Shown: positions 27,523 to 38,200, counted from the first letter of the stretch. The stretch is 64,000 nt of DNA from Pedobacter sp. Leaf170 (GCF_920984665.1 NZ_CAKLBP010000001.1:1-64000), one strand, 5' to 3'. The notes: generated from the sequence alone by a model not told the origin. Numbers and translations are program-made.

Positions 27523-27972
27523 ATGAACATAAAGTATGCACATACCAACATCATAACAAAGGATTGGAAGGAACTTGCACGTTTTTATGAAACCGTGTTT
27601 AATTGCATAGCGGTTCCGCCTTTACGAAACTATCAAGGGGAGTGGCTTGAAAAAGGCACTGGTGTCATTAATGCGAATTTACAAGGGGTACAATTACGGC
27701 TACCTGGCTATGGGGATAATGGACCGATATTAGAAATCTATCAGTATTCAGAAATAATTAATGCTGAAAGACACTTAGCTAATCAAAAGGGATTTGGACA
27801 TATCGCATTTAAGGTAGAAGATATTGCTGGGGTTTTAGCAATAGCATTAAACAATGGAGCATCGAAAATTGGAGAGCTAAGCGAACATCATTTTGATAAT
27901 ATCGGTGTACTTAGGTTTATTTACATCGCAGACCCGGACGGGAATATAATAGAACTCCTGAACTGGAGTTGA
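27523..27972 (+). CDS. VOC-family protein (glyoxalase/dioxygenase fold)
   Basis: 149 residues from ATG 27523 (MNIKYAHTNIITKDWKELAR); the longer frame from 27376 is A/K-rich and unlikely to be coding. Two beta-alpha-beta-beta-beta halves are visible. Likely metal ligands are His7, Glu in GPILEIYQY, His in GFGHIAFKVED, and Glu in DPDGNIIELLNW. Single-domain VOC proteins include glyoxalase, fosfomycin and bleomycin resistance and dioxygenase types; none is favoured here. It is not linked to a neighbouring gene. Confidence 0.85.
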   Translation: MNIKYAHTNIITKDWKELARFYETVFNCIAVPPLRNYQGEWLEKGTGVINANLQGVQLRLPGYGDNGPILEIYQYSEIINAERHLANQKGFGHIAFKVEDIAGVLAIALNNGASKIGELSEHHFDNIGVLRFIYIADPDGNIIELLNWS

Positions 27973-28124
27973 TATTAATTTCGCAAACATAGAAATTTGA
28001 AATTGAACGCTTTGTGATTAGAAATTATCAGCCATCTTGCAGCCTAAATATTATAATTATTAGAGGGATTTCGAGCTAAAATTTTAATAGGATGCTTTAA
28101 GACTGGGCATTTAATTTTATAGCC

Positions 28125-28238
28125 TGCATAAACCAATTTCCTTGACCCCTTATCGCCAATTCTCCAAAATGCAGACAAGCAAAACTTTATAGCAAATTTA
28201 TTTCCGGTGAGAGGGGGTCAGCGTACTCAGGTTATCCA
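28125..28238 (+). repeat. MITE-like repeat, copy 1
   Basis: About 114 nt, close to copy 2 at 30557. The left terminus reads ATAAACCAATTTCCTTGACC; the right terminus, read inverted, gives GGATAACCTGAGTACGCTGA followed by CCCC. The shared core is AAAATGCAGACAAGCAAAAC and TTTATAGCAAATTTATTT. No open frame. Confidence 0.7.
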
Positions 28239-28400
28239 GTCAGCGTATGAGGCCACCAAGAACATAAAAAAGACGGTAATCATCTTTTTTTAAAAATGAT
28301 ACCCCTCTTTTTCACTGATGATATACTTGTTTCATTTAAAGAAGTAAATGCCAATAGGCGGATTGATAAAAATCTCTCAAGTCATCGGTAGAAAGAAGTA

Positions 28401-30143
28401 TTATCTTCTCTCCCCAATTTGCTGGCGCCACATGGAATAATACAATCCTTTGGCTTCCAGGAGCTCGTTGTGCGATCCTACTTCTGAAATTCTGCCTTTT
28501 TCCAACACAAAAATGGTATCAGCATGCATTATCGTAGAAAGCCTGTGGGCAATCAGTATCGTCATCTGTTCCCGCCTGCCGGAAATATTGCGGATTGTGG
28601 TTGAAATTTCCTCTTCGGTGATGGAATCCAATGCAGAGGTAGCCTCATCAAAGATCAATAGCCTTGGTTTTCGTAGTAATGCCCTGGCAATAGAAATGCG
28701 CTGCTTTTCCCCACCCGAGAGTTTCATTCCATTTTCTCCCAATACCGTTTCAATGCCATTGGCGGTCTTGGCTATTAAACCTAAAGCCGAAGCTTTCCCG
28801 AGCGCATCCATAATATCCTTATCACTTGCAGCAGGATTTACAAAAAACATATTATCCTTAATCGATCCGGCATAGAGCTGAGTTTCCTGGGTAACAAAGC
28901 CAATCTGACGACGAAGCGGATTGTATCTCACCAAATTTGAAGATATCCCGTTGAAGTTTATCTCGCCGTCATTTGGAAGGTAAAGGCCAACCAGCAGTTT
29001 GACCAGGGTTGATTTACCAGAACCGGATGGCCCGACGAAAGCCACTGTTTGTCCACGATTTATAGAAAATGAGAGGTCATCAATAGCATTGTAAGAAGCT
29101 GTCTTATGCCGGAATACGACATTCTTAAATTCCAACCGTTCAAGGGCTCCAACTTCGACTGAATTTTCCGGACGTACCTCAATTTGCTTCGCCATCAACA
29201 AATCAAAGGTCTTTAAGGAAGCATCCGCCTCTCTGTACAGAATTATCATGTTACCAAAATCCTGAAGTGGCGTAAATATCGCGGTGGATATAAACTGCAT
29301 GGCAATAAGCTCACCTGTGGTCAGTATATTACGAAATATTAACCACAGCAATATGAACAATACGGATTGTTTCAATAGGACCAAAAGTCCACCTTGCAAA
29401 AACGAAAGGCTGCTAACCTTTTTGGCCTTTAGCATTTCCAGGTCAAAAATCCTTTTAGTCTGATCGTTTAGCCTCCTGATTTCTGCAAAGGTCAGTCCCA
29501 GGCTCTTTACCAGCTCAATGTTCCGAAGACTTTCAGTGATGATTCCAGCTTGTTTGTCGGCCTGTCTGTTGATGGACCTCTGGATAAATTTTATTTTTTT
29601 TGAAACCAGACCAGTTAGCGACCCCAGCACCAGTACACCGATAAAAAAAACAGGGATGAGCATCCAGTTTTTATTTATACTGTACCATAATAAAAAAGCG
29701 ACACCAACCAAGGAGGAGAATAGGATATTGATAAATGCATTAATGAACCGCTCCGCATCAGTCTTTACCTTTTGGAGTACAGATAACGTCGTGCCACTCC
29801 TGTTTTCCTCAAATTCCTGAAAAGTCAGGCGCAGTGTCTGCTTCAAGCCGTCATTAAATATATTCATGCCAAAGCTGGCAACAGCTTTCCGGGTAAGAAA
29901 TTCCTGGACTGACTTGCATAACCTGGCGAGCAGAGCGATTCCCAGCGCAATGATTAACCAGTAAATTACTTTAGAAACCAATTCAGACTGATTGAGTCCA
30001 AATTTGTTGGTTGAGTAATCATCAATAATCTTCCCGAAAATAACCGGGTCAAGCAGGCTTAACAGCTGCGAAATTGCAGCCAGGCACAGCGATAATATAA
30101 TTAACCATCTATGGGGAAGTAAGTATCTGACTAAAATCTTCAT
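28401..30143 (-). CDS. ABC exporter, fused permease and ATPase
   Basis: 580 residues from the ATG at 30143 (MKILVRYLLPHRWLIILSLC); 12 extra residues upstream are unlikely. Type I exporter half-transporter: about six helices in residues 1-310, then an ATPase domain with Walker A VAFVGPSGSGKSTLVKLLVG, signature KLSGGEKQRISIARALL, Walker B LLIFDEATSALD and switch His in LIAHRLS. It would work as a homodimer. Such proteins export lipids, peptides or drugs; nothing here fixes the substrate. It is a single gene with no RND or HlyD partner and no obvious regulator next to it. Confidence 0.93.
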   Translation of the reverse strand: MKILVRYLLPHRWLIILSLCLAAISQLLSLLDPVIFGKIIDDYSTNKFGLNQSELVSKVIYWLIIALGIALLARLCKSVQEFLTRKAVASFGMNIFNDGLKQTLRLTFQEFEENRSGTTLSVLQKVKTDAERFINAFINILFSSLVGVAFLLWYSINKNWMLIPVFFIGVLVLGSLTGLVSKKIKFIQRSINRQADKQAGIITESLRNIELVKSLGLTFAEIRRLNDQTKRIFDLEMLKAKKVSSLSFLQGGLLVLLKQSVLFILLWLIFRNILTTGELIAMQFISTAIFTPLQDFGNMIILYREADASLKTFDLLMAKQIEVRPENSVEVGALERLEFKNVVFRHKTASYNAIDDLSFSINRGQTVAFVGPSGSGKSTLVKLLVGLYLPNDGEINFNGISSNLVRYNPLRRQIGFVTQETQLYAGSIKDNMFFVNPAASDKDIMDALGKASALGLIAKTANGIETVLGENGMKLSGGEKQRISIARALLRKPRLLIFDEATSALDSITEEEISTTIRNISGRREQMTILIAHRLSTIMHADTIFVLEKGRISEVGSHNELLEAKGLYYSMWRQQIGERR

Positions 30144-30400
30144 GTAACATATTAATAATAATATCTTATTCAACGTCAATCCCGCTCAATGGTTTTGATT
30201 CCTTGAGAAAGATACCTGATAGAGGAAGGCATCATGTCATGATAAAAAATGGACACATGTTCGCTTTGATTAATGTGAAGATGCTAACTACAGAACCTAT
30301 ATTGCAAGCTCGCCGATTTTTAGATCCATTTAATGCATAAATTGAGGTAGGCTTAAGCCCCTTTTTGGGGAGATCAGTTTGGATTATTAAATAACAGATT

Positions 30401-30492
30401 TTGTCTGACAGAAAGAAGGTATCCATCTCCTACTATTATTGCTCTTTGAATTGTAAGTTTACATACAGAAAGTACGGCAAAGACGGAAAAAG
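30401..30492 (+). repeat. Dispersed intergenic repeat, copy D
   Basis: Starts TTGTCTGACAGAAAGAAGG, then TATCCATCTCCTACTATTAT, then TTGAATTGTAAGTTTACAT, then ACGGCAAAGACGGAAAAAGG, in the same order as copy A at 1921. Confidence 0.55.
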
Positions 30493-30556
30493 GTCACACT
30501 AAAGAAACCCAATAACATATCTATTGTATATAAAATATATTTCATATACATTTACT

Positions 30557-30671
30557 GCATAAACCAATTCATTTGACCCCATATCGCCAATTCTCTAAAA
30601 TGCAGACAAGCAAAACTTTATAGCAAATTTATTTGTGGTGAGATGGGGTCAGCGTACTCTGGTTTATCCAC
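30557..30671 (+). repeat. MITE-like repeat, copy 2 (best preserved)
   Basis: About 115 nt with imperfect terminal inverted repeats. The left end is ATAAACCA, 8 variable nt, then TGACCCCATATCGCCA; the right end read inverted is ATAAACCA, 8 variable nt, then TGACCCCATCTCACCA. About 90% identical to copy 1 over the core. No coding potential. Confidence 0.75.
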
Positions 30672-30740
30672 TGCTGGAAGCAATCTTATAAAAAAAATGA
30701 CACTATATCAGTTATAGATTGACATCCGTTTTCTAGTGCA

Positions 30741-30824
30741 TCAGAAGATGAAAGTATTTATCCCCTACTATATATCTTTCTTTTAGCTGAAAGTGTAATC
30801 GCACCGGTTACTGGAGAGAAAAAT
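30741..30824 (+). repeat. Dispersed intergenic repeat, copy B1
   Basis: GATGAAAGTATTTATCCCCT, then ATATATCTTTCTTTTAGCTG, then GTGTAATCGCACCGGTTACT, then GGAGAGAAAAAT. It is followed directly by copy B2, giving a tandem pair. Confidence 0.6.
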
Positions 30825-30913
30825 TTGTCTCACAAAACGAAGGTATCCCTACTTCATTATACATTTTTTTCAGCTGTTGTCTTTATCTAGAGGACGGCAA
30901 ATAAAAAAAGATT
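30825..30913 (+). repeat. Dispersed intergenic repeat, copy B2 (tandem with B1)
   Basis: TTGTCTCACAAAACGAAGG, then TATCCCTACTTCATTATACA, then TTTTTTTCAGCTGTTGTCTT, then GAGGACGGCAAATAAAAAAA. The same motif order as the other copies, starting immediately where B1 ends. Confidence 0.55.
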
Positions 30914-31254
30914 TATAAATAGATGGTTGGGGTTAGTTGTAAAAAGATTAATCCAATAATGATAGTAAGAAAAAGGCACCATAATTTCGATAATAGTACC
31001 CCTTATCTGAATTAGCGGCCCTATTTAAGAGCGCATAAACCGGAGACGGTTGTTCATTGTGAAAAATCCTTTAGCAAAAGGTTTTTTTTTAATTATAGCA
31101 GTTTTAATGAGCTTAACATTATCCACATCAAAGGCAAATCCAGTAACGTAACCCTGGTAAAGTAAGTTTCCGCTGCTACTCATGTGTCCGCGAACTTTGA
31201 CCGGAATATATGGTGTAATAGGGATATTTACAGATATGAATGGAAATAACAATG

Positions 31255-31362
31255 TATTTGACGCCTAGTCACCAATTTTCAAATACGCAGACAATCAGGA
31301 AATCAATATGAATCTATTCCTGTTAATACCGGGTCATCTACTTCGGTATATCCACTTGTGGG
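31255..31362 (+). repeat. MITE-like repeat, copy 3 (old, diverged)
   Basis: TTTGACGCCTAGTCACCAAT, then ACGCAGACAA near the left, and GGGTCATCTACTTCGGTATA, then TCCACTTGTGG at the right, align with copy 2 in order and length but with many changes. Confidence 0.5.
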
Positions 31363-31713
31363 CTATTTAGATCATTTATCAAATACTTCATCATAAGCAA
31401 ATACCGGTAAACATTGCAGTTGTTTTTCATGTATTTCGTTGGTAAGAAAATTGTGATTCTAGCTTAGGTGATGATTAATGTGCTGTACTTTTGTTTTTTT
31501 AAATCTGAAGCGAAGGCAGTGAAACTATATAGGAAATAAGATAATCATCCTTTCTAAAATTTCGATACTGAACAATTAATCAAGCTTCTCAGGTGAATTA
31601 AAAATTGATTTTAGAAGTTAAAATATTTATACACTGAATTTCTAAATGAGACTATATTTTATTTTACTACACATAATTTTAATTTAATTCGAAAAAAAAT
31701 ATTGATATATTTA

Positions 31714-31796
31714 CAGCGTAGATAACTAGCTCTACAACGTTTGAGAGCGTTAATTTAGATTTAAGCAGGTGTATGGATTTATACCTGTTTTTTTTT
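31714..31796 (+). ncRNA. Possible small RNA ending in a terminator
   Basis: TATATTTA (31706-31713) is one base from the -7 consensus. About 50 nt later CAGGTGTA (31766-31773) pairs with TATACCTG (31780-31787), followed by nine T. There is no open frame. Either a short RNA or an orphan terminator. Confidence 0.35.
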
Positions 31797-31857
31797 GCAC
31801 TATTTTTATTACCAAAATATCATTTGCTGATAGTTAATTAAGCTATTTTTGTAACGG

Positions 31858-31957
31858 CTATCTGGAATATACTGATGGCTAGTTTAGGTTAACCCTCTAC
31901 CTTTGATTAATCTGTTTTTTAAAAGCACCTACCCCCTGGGTAAGTGCTTTTATTGAA
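31858..31957 (+). ncRNA. Second possible small RNA with strong hairpin end
   Basis: TATTTTTG (31844-31851) matches TAnnTTTG. The hairpin at 31921-31954 has stem AAAAGCACcTACCC paired with GGGTAaGTGCTTTT around a 3-nt loop, and works as a terminator on either strand. The transcript would be about 100 nt and has no reading frame. Confidence 0.35.
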
Positions 31958-32348
31958 ATGTTATTATTCGAATTAAAATAAATAGAACGGTAAACTGCTG
32001 AAGACCTGCTTCAGGAAGTCTTTATAAAATTAGAAAGCTAAGACGAAAAATATTCTTAAAATTGATGCAATATTAAATTATCAACAGATAAGAAATTAGT
32101 GCCTATGACTTTCATGTAAATCTGGATTGGAAGAAAGCTCCCAAATCCGATTTTGGTTCTTGAGAATGTTAATTAGTGCCCATACGGCGCAGCTTACTCC
32201 GGCTTTTATCTTAATAGAACGGCTTTGCCTGACAGATAAAACCTATATGGCCAATATGTTTGAAAAGACCAGTCAGTGCTTTTATATTGTGCATTGCCCA
32301 AGAACTTTATTAAAACACAAAGTTACCATCAATTTCAGGCAAACGTTA
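31958..32348. other. Gap with no supported gene
   Basis: A plus-strand frame at 32127-32381 lacks a convincing start and overlaps the end of the SDR gene. I see no other structure. Confidence 0.5.
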
Positions 32349-33347
32349 TTACAACTTCAAATATCCAGATTTTCCTCTTGATAATAAAATGAGTCCAAAG
32401 CCTAAAACCAACCCAACACCAGCCGCCATTTTTGCTTTTTTTGATGGAACCGGAACGAGTGTTTCCCCATAAATCTGGTGTGGAGCAGCAGATGGACCTA
32501 ATACGTTTCCGCTCGTGGGTGCCCCATCTTTAATTTCCATCAAAAGCCGCATGCCTGAAGAAGCGGTATTAACCAATATTTTGGGTAAGATACCGTGTAG
32601 AGTCTTTAATGCCAATGATGAAAAGTCGGGAAATTTGTCTTTCTGAGGATGTATCGCTAATTTCAACAGTTGCGCTGCTGTATCTCTTGGATCTGCGGCG
32701 AATGGGGGAATTTTAAAGTCCAGGCCAGAATACTTGGCCGAGTGCATATTTCCTGTAGAGCGTTGAATTTGCGGGTAAAGATTACAGATGTGGATGTTTG
32801 GCTCATTAGACAGTTCACCCTGCAAACATTCCATCATTCCCTTAATGCCAAACTTTGTTGCAGAATAAACTGCGCTATAGGGAGCAGGCATGAAACCACC
32901 GATTGAAACATTGTTAATCAAAACACCATAACCTTGCTGTTTGAATATCGGAAGAATGGCATGGGCACTATTAAGGTATCCGAGTAGGTTAGTTTTAACG
33001 ACCTGATGGCTTACCTCAATAGGAATTTCTTCGAATCTACCACTGGCCATCACCCCTGCATTATTTACCCAGAAATCAATCCGGCCGCTTACCTTAAGCG
33101 CCTCTTCCATTAGCGTTTTAATTTGGGTGATTTCAGAAACATCGGTACCCACACCAATGGCTTTCGTTCCAAGGCTTCTACAATACTCCACTGCCTGATT
33201 TAATGCATCCTGGCCTCTAGAAGCCAGAACAACATTGCAGCCTGCTTTCGCGAAGGCCTCTGCAGTAGCCAGACCTACTCCACTGGAAGCTCCAGTGATG
33301 ACCACAGTTTTGCCTGTTAGGCTTGGTATTGACCTATTTTTTTCCAT
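32349..33347 (-). CDS. Short-chain dehydrogenase/reductase with C-terminal membrane helix
   Basis: 332 residues. The Rossmann cofactor motif is VVITGASSGVGLATAEAFAK at residues about 14-34, then WVNNAGVMASG, the catalytic Ser in NNVSIGG, and YSATKFGIKG with the Tyr and Lys. All four classical SDR catalytic elements are present. The C-terminal part is longer than in typical 250-residue SDRs and ends in a hydrophobic helix (KMAAGVGLVLGFGLILLSRG), so the enzyme is probably tethered to the inner membrane with its active site in the cytoplasm. It stands alone; the substrate is unknown. Confidence 0.92.
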   Translation of the reverse strand: MEKNRSIPSLTGKTVVITGASSGVGLATAEAFAKAGCNVVLASRGQDALNQAVEYCRSLGTKAIGVGTDVSEITQIKTLMEEALKVSGRIDFWVNNAGVMASGRFEEIPIEVSHQVVKTNLLGYLNSAHAILPIFKQQGYGVLINNVSIGGFMPAPYSAVYSATKFGIKGMMECLQGELSNEPNIHICNLYPQIQRSTGNMHSAKYSGLDFKIPPFAADPRDTAAQLLKLAIHPQKDKFPDFSSLALKTLHGILPKILVNTASSGMRLLMEIKDGAPTSGNVLGPSAAPHQIYGETLVPVPSKKAKMAAGVGLVLGFGLILLSRGKSGYLKL

Positions 33348-33691
33348 ATTTTAATTTCCGCTATCGATATTATCAGCAACAGCTAACCTATTACAAATGT
33401 TTGCAGCTAATAATCACTGCAAAAAACTGATAAGACAAAAGCATACTCGGTTTGCTCGTTAAATTTATGAAGAACTTTAGTTCTGAAATTTCCAGTAAAC
33501 AGAAAATAGAACACACCAATAGTCACTTTTTATTAAACCCTGCTAAGGGATAGTATTGAAGCTATAATTTAGCACGTGCCCGAATATTTTATAAGAGTGA
33601 TGACCTGATCACCTTATGGGAAAGCATCATCAATTTCATAAAAAAATGAGCTGGGTACGTCCCAAGCTTATTTAAATTCAGCTGATGAGTG
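33348..33691. other. Gap with no supported gene
   Basis: 344 nt between the SDR gene and the terminator of the second SusCD operon. No repeat or promoter stands out. Confidence 0.5.
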
Positions 33692-33720
33692 CAAAAAAAG
33701 AACGGACCGGCGTCCGCTCT
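33692..33720 (-). terminator. Terminator of the second SusCD operon
   Basis: On the minus strand CGGAC and GTCCG pair around GCCG, with flanking bases extending the stem, followed by TTCTTTTTTT. It lies 25-50 nt after the susD stop. Confidence 0.8.
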
Positions 33721-33742
33721 CACACGCTAAATTAACCAATAT

Positions 33743-35263
33743 CTACTGAGGATTTTGTGTCAAATTATCTAAAATGATTTCCCGTTGAGGAATGGGAAGC
33801 AATGTTTTATTAGGCGTTAACAAGTAGGCCCCGATTGGAAACTGGGAAGGCGCCTTTGCAATTTCCCTTTGCCCATGGGCATTCATGATTTCCACTGCTT
33901 TTCCTGTTCTAACCAAGTCAAACCAGCGGTGATTTTCGAATGCAAGTTCAACTTTACGTTCCTGGTAAATCGCTTCGCGAAATGCAGACTGTGAACTTAC
34001 ATTTAGCGCGGCTATCGGATTACCTGAAGTTTTAGCGGGAAGTCCTGCTCGAGCTCTTATTGCATTTAATAGATTGAAAGCTTCTCCGCCTGCTACAAAG
34101 GCCTGCTCATTAAGGCATTCTGCTATCATCAGCATAACATCTGCAAAACGTATAACTGGAAAGTTAACGTTCGTCTGCCCAGGTTGTACGAAGCCTTGAT
34201 TATACTTTTTAATGTATGGCACCGCTACATAACCGGCTGTGCCAGTAAACCCCTCAGCCAAAGAAACATCTTTACGCAAGTCACCGTCTTCATAAGAAGC
34301 GATCAAATCCGTTGTTGGGGTATTCCATCCGCTACCAAAGCTTAGATTGGTGCCCGGGTCCTGTGTTACCGATGTCCCAGAGTTGAATGGCGCAAACTGG
34401 TACATAAAGTTGCTGGAAAGATTGGTACCGGCAGTTGAATAATATTGAATCTCAAAAATTGATTCAGCATTATTTTTGTTGGTGGTTAGATAGATGCTGG
34501 CATAGTTAGGCAATAAACTATAACCAGATACCTTCCTTAAAGCTACTAAAGCTTCAGTGAATTTCTTTTGCGTCATGTAGACCTCACCTAACAGTGCATT
34601 TGCTGAGCCTTTTGAAACCCTACCTTTTTCTGATGCCGGATAAGCACTCGCTTCTGGCAGGTTGGCCGCAGCATCGTTCAAATCTGCTATAATCTGCGTA
34701 TAAACCGCATCTGCCGTTGCTCTTCCCTTAGATGGTGCATCTGTTGGAGATTTTGTAACCTCAAGTCTCAATGGTACGCCGCCAAACTGCCTCACTAAAT
34801 TGAAATAATGAAATGCTCTTAAGAATTTAACTTCTCCGATGGCCTGCGTTTTTGCAGCAGCAGACATGGTGATTCCATCTACATGATCGAGTACGTCATT
34901 GCATCTAAAAATAGAGGTGTAAGTGTCCCTCCAAAAATCCTGTATAAGTGTATTGGCAGAATTGGCAAGAAACTGGTCAACCTGTTCCCTATTTTCCTGT
35001 CCCCTTTGGGGTGCATTGTATTGAAATGTTGTATTATCAGAACGCATTTCACCAAACAGCCAGAAGCTGAAAGTTCCGAGTCCGCGTAACGAACTATAGG
35101 CGCCATTAACACCCTGCTTAAGGTCTGATTCTGTTTTCCAGAAGTTCACATCTGTCAAACTGGATTCTGGCGTTTGATTCAAAAAATCCTTTTTGCATGC
35201 AGAGAAAAATGTTGCACCAAAAAGCAAAATAGCAATTGATAAATATCTTGAATGAGTTTTCAT
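33743..35263 (-). CDS. SusD/RagB-family outer-membrane lipoprotein
   Basis: 506 residues, the usual SusD length. Lipoprotein signal ends in FFSAC (Cys22). N-terminal SusD-like block FLNQTPESSLTDVNFWKTES, TPR-like helices (GEVKFLRAFHYFNLVRQFGG), and the C-terminal block AIYQERKVELAFENHRWFDL with VRTGKA. It follows the SusC gene by 11 nt. The operon sits behind a GH43 gene and an AraC regulator, with an arabinose-type isomerase divergent, so the ligand is likely an arabinose- or xylose-containing oligosaccharide (inference from context). Confidence 0.95.
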   Translation of the reverse strand: MKTHSRYLSIAILLFGATFFSACKKDFLNQTPESSLTDVNFWKTESDLKQGVNGAYSSLRGLGTFSFWLFGEMRSDNTTFQYNAPQRGQENREQVDQFLANSANTLIQDFWRDTYTSIFRCNDVLDHVDGITMSAAAKTQAIGEVKFLRAFHYFNLVRQFGGVPLRLEVTKSPTDAPSKGRATADAVYTQIIADLNDAAANLPEASAYPASEKGRVSKGSANALLGEVYMTQKKFTEALVALRKVSGYSLLPNYASIYLTTNKNNAESIFEIQYYSTAGTNLSSNFMYQFAPFNSGTSVTQDPGTNLSFGSGWNTPTTDLIASYEDGDLRKDVSLAEGFTGTAGYVAVPYIKKYNQGFVQPGQTNVNFPVIRFADVMLMIAECLNEQAFVAGGEAFNLLNAIRARAGLPAKTSGNPIAALNVSSQSAFREAIYQERKVELAFENHRWFDLVRTGKAVEIMNAHGQREIAKAPSQFPIGAYLLTPNKTLLPIPQREIILDNLTQNPQ

Positions 35264-35274
35264 ATTCTTTCTAA

Positions 35275-38200
35275 TTAAAAGGTCATGTTAATACCTGCGG
35301 TGATAATTCTTGGAAGGGGATACGCGGTGAAATCACGTCCTGGTGTGAGGGCTGAAAAACCATCGTTAGTACCTGCTTCAGTATTTGCACCACTGTATTT
35401 AGTGAATGTTGCCAGATTCTGAATGCTAGCATACAGCCTAAGGGTTTTTACAAATTTTGATGAAGTGATAAATTTCTGTTTGAAATTATAGCCCAAAGAG
35501 ATATTTTGAATACGCAAAAAGCTTGCATCTTCTATCCATTGAGAATTGACTTCGCGATAGAGTGTCCTTCCACCGTTTGTGGTTGGCGCAAAACCATTTC
35601 CTGGATTCGAGGGTGATCTCCATCTGTCAAGCACCCGGCGATCAACATTGAAAACCCCGTCAGTATTTAGTAAGAATTCATTTCCGGTTTTCATGATCTG
35701 GCCACCCTTTGTTCCAACGATTAATATATTTAAGTCGAAATTTTTGTAGGTAAAATTATTGGTGATACCATAGGTAAAATCAGGCTGAGCATTTCCAATA
35801 ACAGTAAAATCTTTTACTTCTTCGATAATACCATTTCCGTCAATATCTTTATATCGAACAGAACCAACTACAGATGAACCATGCTTAGGCTGACTGGCGA
35901 GTTCCGCTGCATTTTGATAAATACCGTCGAACTGAAAACCAAAGAATTGCCCGATTGGTTGACCAACCTCTGTTTTGTGTGTTGAATAACCACCACCGCT
36001 TCTTCCGCTGTATATAGGCGCATTGTTATTGCCAGGATTAAGTTCTAAAACAACATTTCGGTTAATGCTAATATTTGCGTTGGTGCTCCAGGTAAATTCT
36101 CCAGTCAAGTTTTTTGAAGTCACTCCAATTTCAAAACCCCTGTTTCTAACTTTTCCCAAATTGATTGTTGAGGAAGAGAAACCAGAAGCAGAAGGGAGTT
36201 CTGCATTTAAAAGTAAATCACTGGTTATGCGATTATAGAAATCGAAAGTTAAGCCTAATCTGCTTTTAAAAACCGATAAGTCAAAACCTAAATCCAGTTC
36301 ATCTGCTTTTTCCCAGGTTAGATTTTGATTGGCTATTGAGCCAGAAACTCTACCATTGGCTAATCCGCCACCAAAAGAATAATTTGAGGAACCAATGCTC
36401 GCTGCGTACTGATAATTCGGAATGTTAAAATTACCCGTACGTCCATAACTCGCTCTAAATTTTAAGTCACTTAGCCAGGTTGCATTTTTCAAAAACTGCT
36501 CTTCAGATGCTCTCCATGCAAACGCCGCTGATGGAAAGGTACCATAACGGTAATTTGAGCCGAATCGTGAAGAACCATCAGATCTGACCGTTGCGGTTAG
36601 TAAATATTTATCCTTAAAAGTATAATTTACCCTGGCTAGGTAAGAAATCAATGCCCATTTTTCAATCCCTGCTCCTGCTCCATTTAGCAGAGTAGAAGCG
36701 TTTATAGTCTGAATCAAATTATCAGGATAGTTTGCTGCTCCAAAATTAAAACCTTCATACCGTTCTTGCTGTGCGGTATAACCCGCAACTGCACTAATTT
36801 TATGGTCGGTACCAAAATCTTTATCATAAGATAAAGTAATTTCCGATAGCCAGTTGGATGTTGTATTCTGAGCGGTACTCGATGAAGGAACAGATGGGTT
36901 TGGGTTTACATTACCGGTTTCACCGATAACGAACGATGGACTAAATGTGAATGAACTATTGTTAATATAGTCATAATTGAAACTATATCTAGCTTTAAGT
37001 CCATCGATAATTTTATACTCTGCAAATGCAGTAGCCAAACCCCTGAAATATTTTGCTTTTGTACCTGCAAATTCAAGTGTATTTAGTGGATTACCAGCGC
37101 CTATCGCACCTGGGGAAGTAATAAAAGTAGTTCTGTTGCCGGCAGCATCCGTAATTGGAACAAGTGGACTAAGCCATAAGGTTCGTGTCAAAATATCACG
37201 TTGACCAGATTCAAAACCATTCCTGTTTTGAATACCCCCACTCGGTGCAATACTCAAGCCAAGTTTTATTTTTCTACTAATATCGGATTCGATGTTAAAA
37301 TTTACTGAATATCTTCTGTAATCTGTATACCTAATCGTACCTTGTTGTTCAAGCCGGCCAATTGAAGCAGAATATCGTGTACTTTCAGAACCCCCGCGAA
37401 TACTAGCATCAATATTGCTCTGCATTGCTGTTCTTAACACCGCATCATACCAGTCTGTACCCTCTCCATATTGAGACGGATTTCTGAATTCAAACGGAAT
37501 ATCGGCATCTGTCGTTGTTTGTCCGGCTGCAGTGCGCAAATCAGTAATCATTTCTTTTCTAAACTGCGCATATTCCGTACCATTCAACACATCAGGACGA
37601 CCCTTTTGTGGCACTTGCTGAGCACCAATGTATGCATTGATACTTACCACGGGAGGGCCGTTTTTACCACGTTTTGTGGTAATTACGATGACACCGTTAG
37701 AACCTCGTGAGCCATAGATTGCAGTAGAAGATGCATCTTTTAAAACGGTTACCGTTTCAATATCATCCGGACTAATAACATTTAATGGATTATAAACCTG
37801 ACCACCCGAATTTGATATCGCAAATCCATCAACTACATACAATGGATTATTCCCGGCAGTAATAGAACCTGTTCCTCTTATCTTTACGTTAACACCGCCT
37901 CCAGGCGCTCCGGTTGGCGCACTTATCTGCACACCAGCAATCTGCCCAACAAGCTTCTGGTCGATAGAGCTAACCGGCAAATCCTTAACCTGAGCTGAAG
38001 AAATGGTGGAAACTGAGCCCGTCAAATCCTTCTTTTGCGTGGTTCCATAGCCCACAACCACAACTTCTGTCAGATTATTTTCAGCATCAGTTAGTTGAAT
38101 AGCACTAAGGTTTGCTCCAGCTGAAATTTCCTTTTGGGAATATCCCTGGTAGGATATGATTAATACCTCCCCCGCAGTAATTCCCTTAATCGTAAAACGT

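Noticed and set aside
30232..30426. 64-codon minus-strand frame
   Set aside because: It overlaps the start of repeat copy D, has no motif and no ribosome-binding or promoter signal.
31025..31252. 75-codon minus-strand frame
   Set aside because: Low-complexity composition, no recognisable fold, located in a repeat-rich gene-free zone.
32127..32381. 84-codon plus-strand frame
   Set aside because: It runs into the end of the SDR gene on the other strand and shows no family features.
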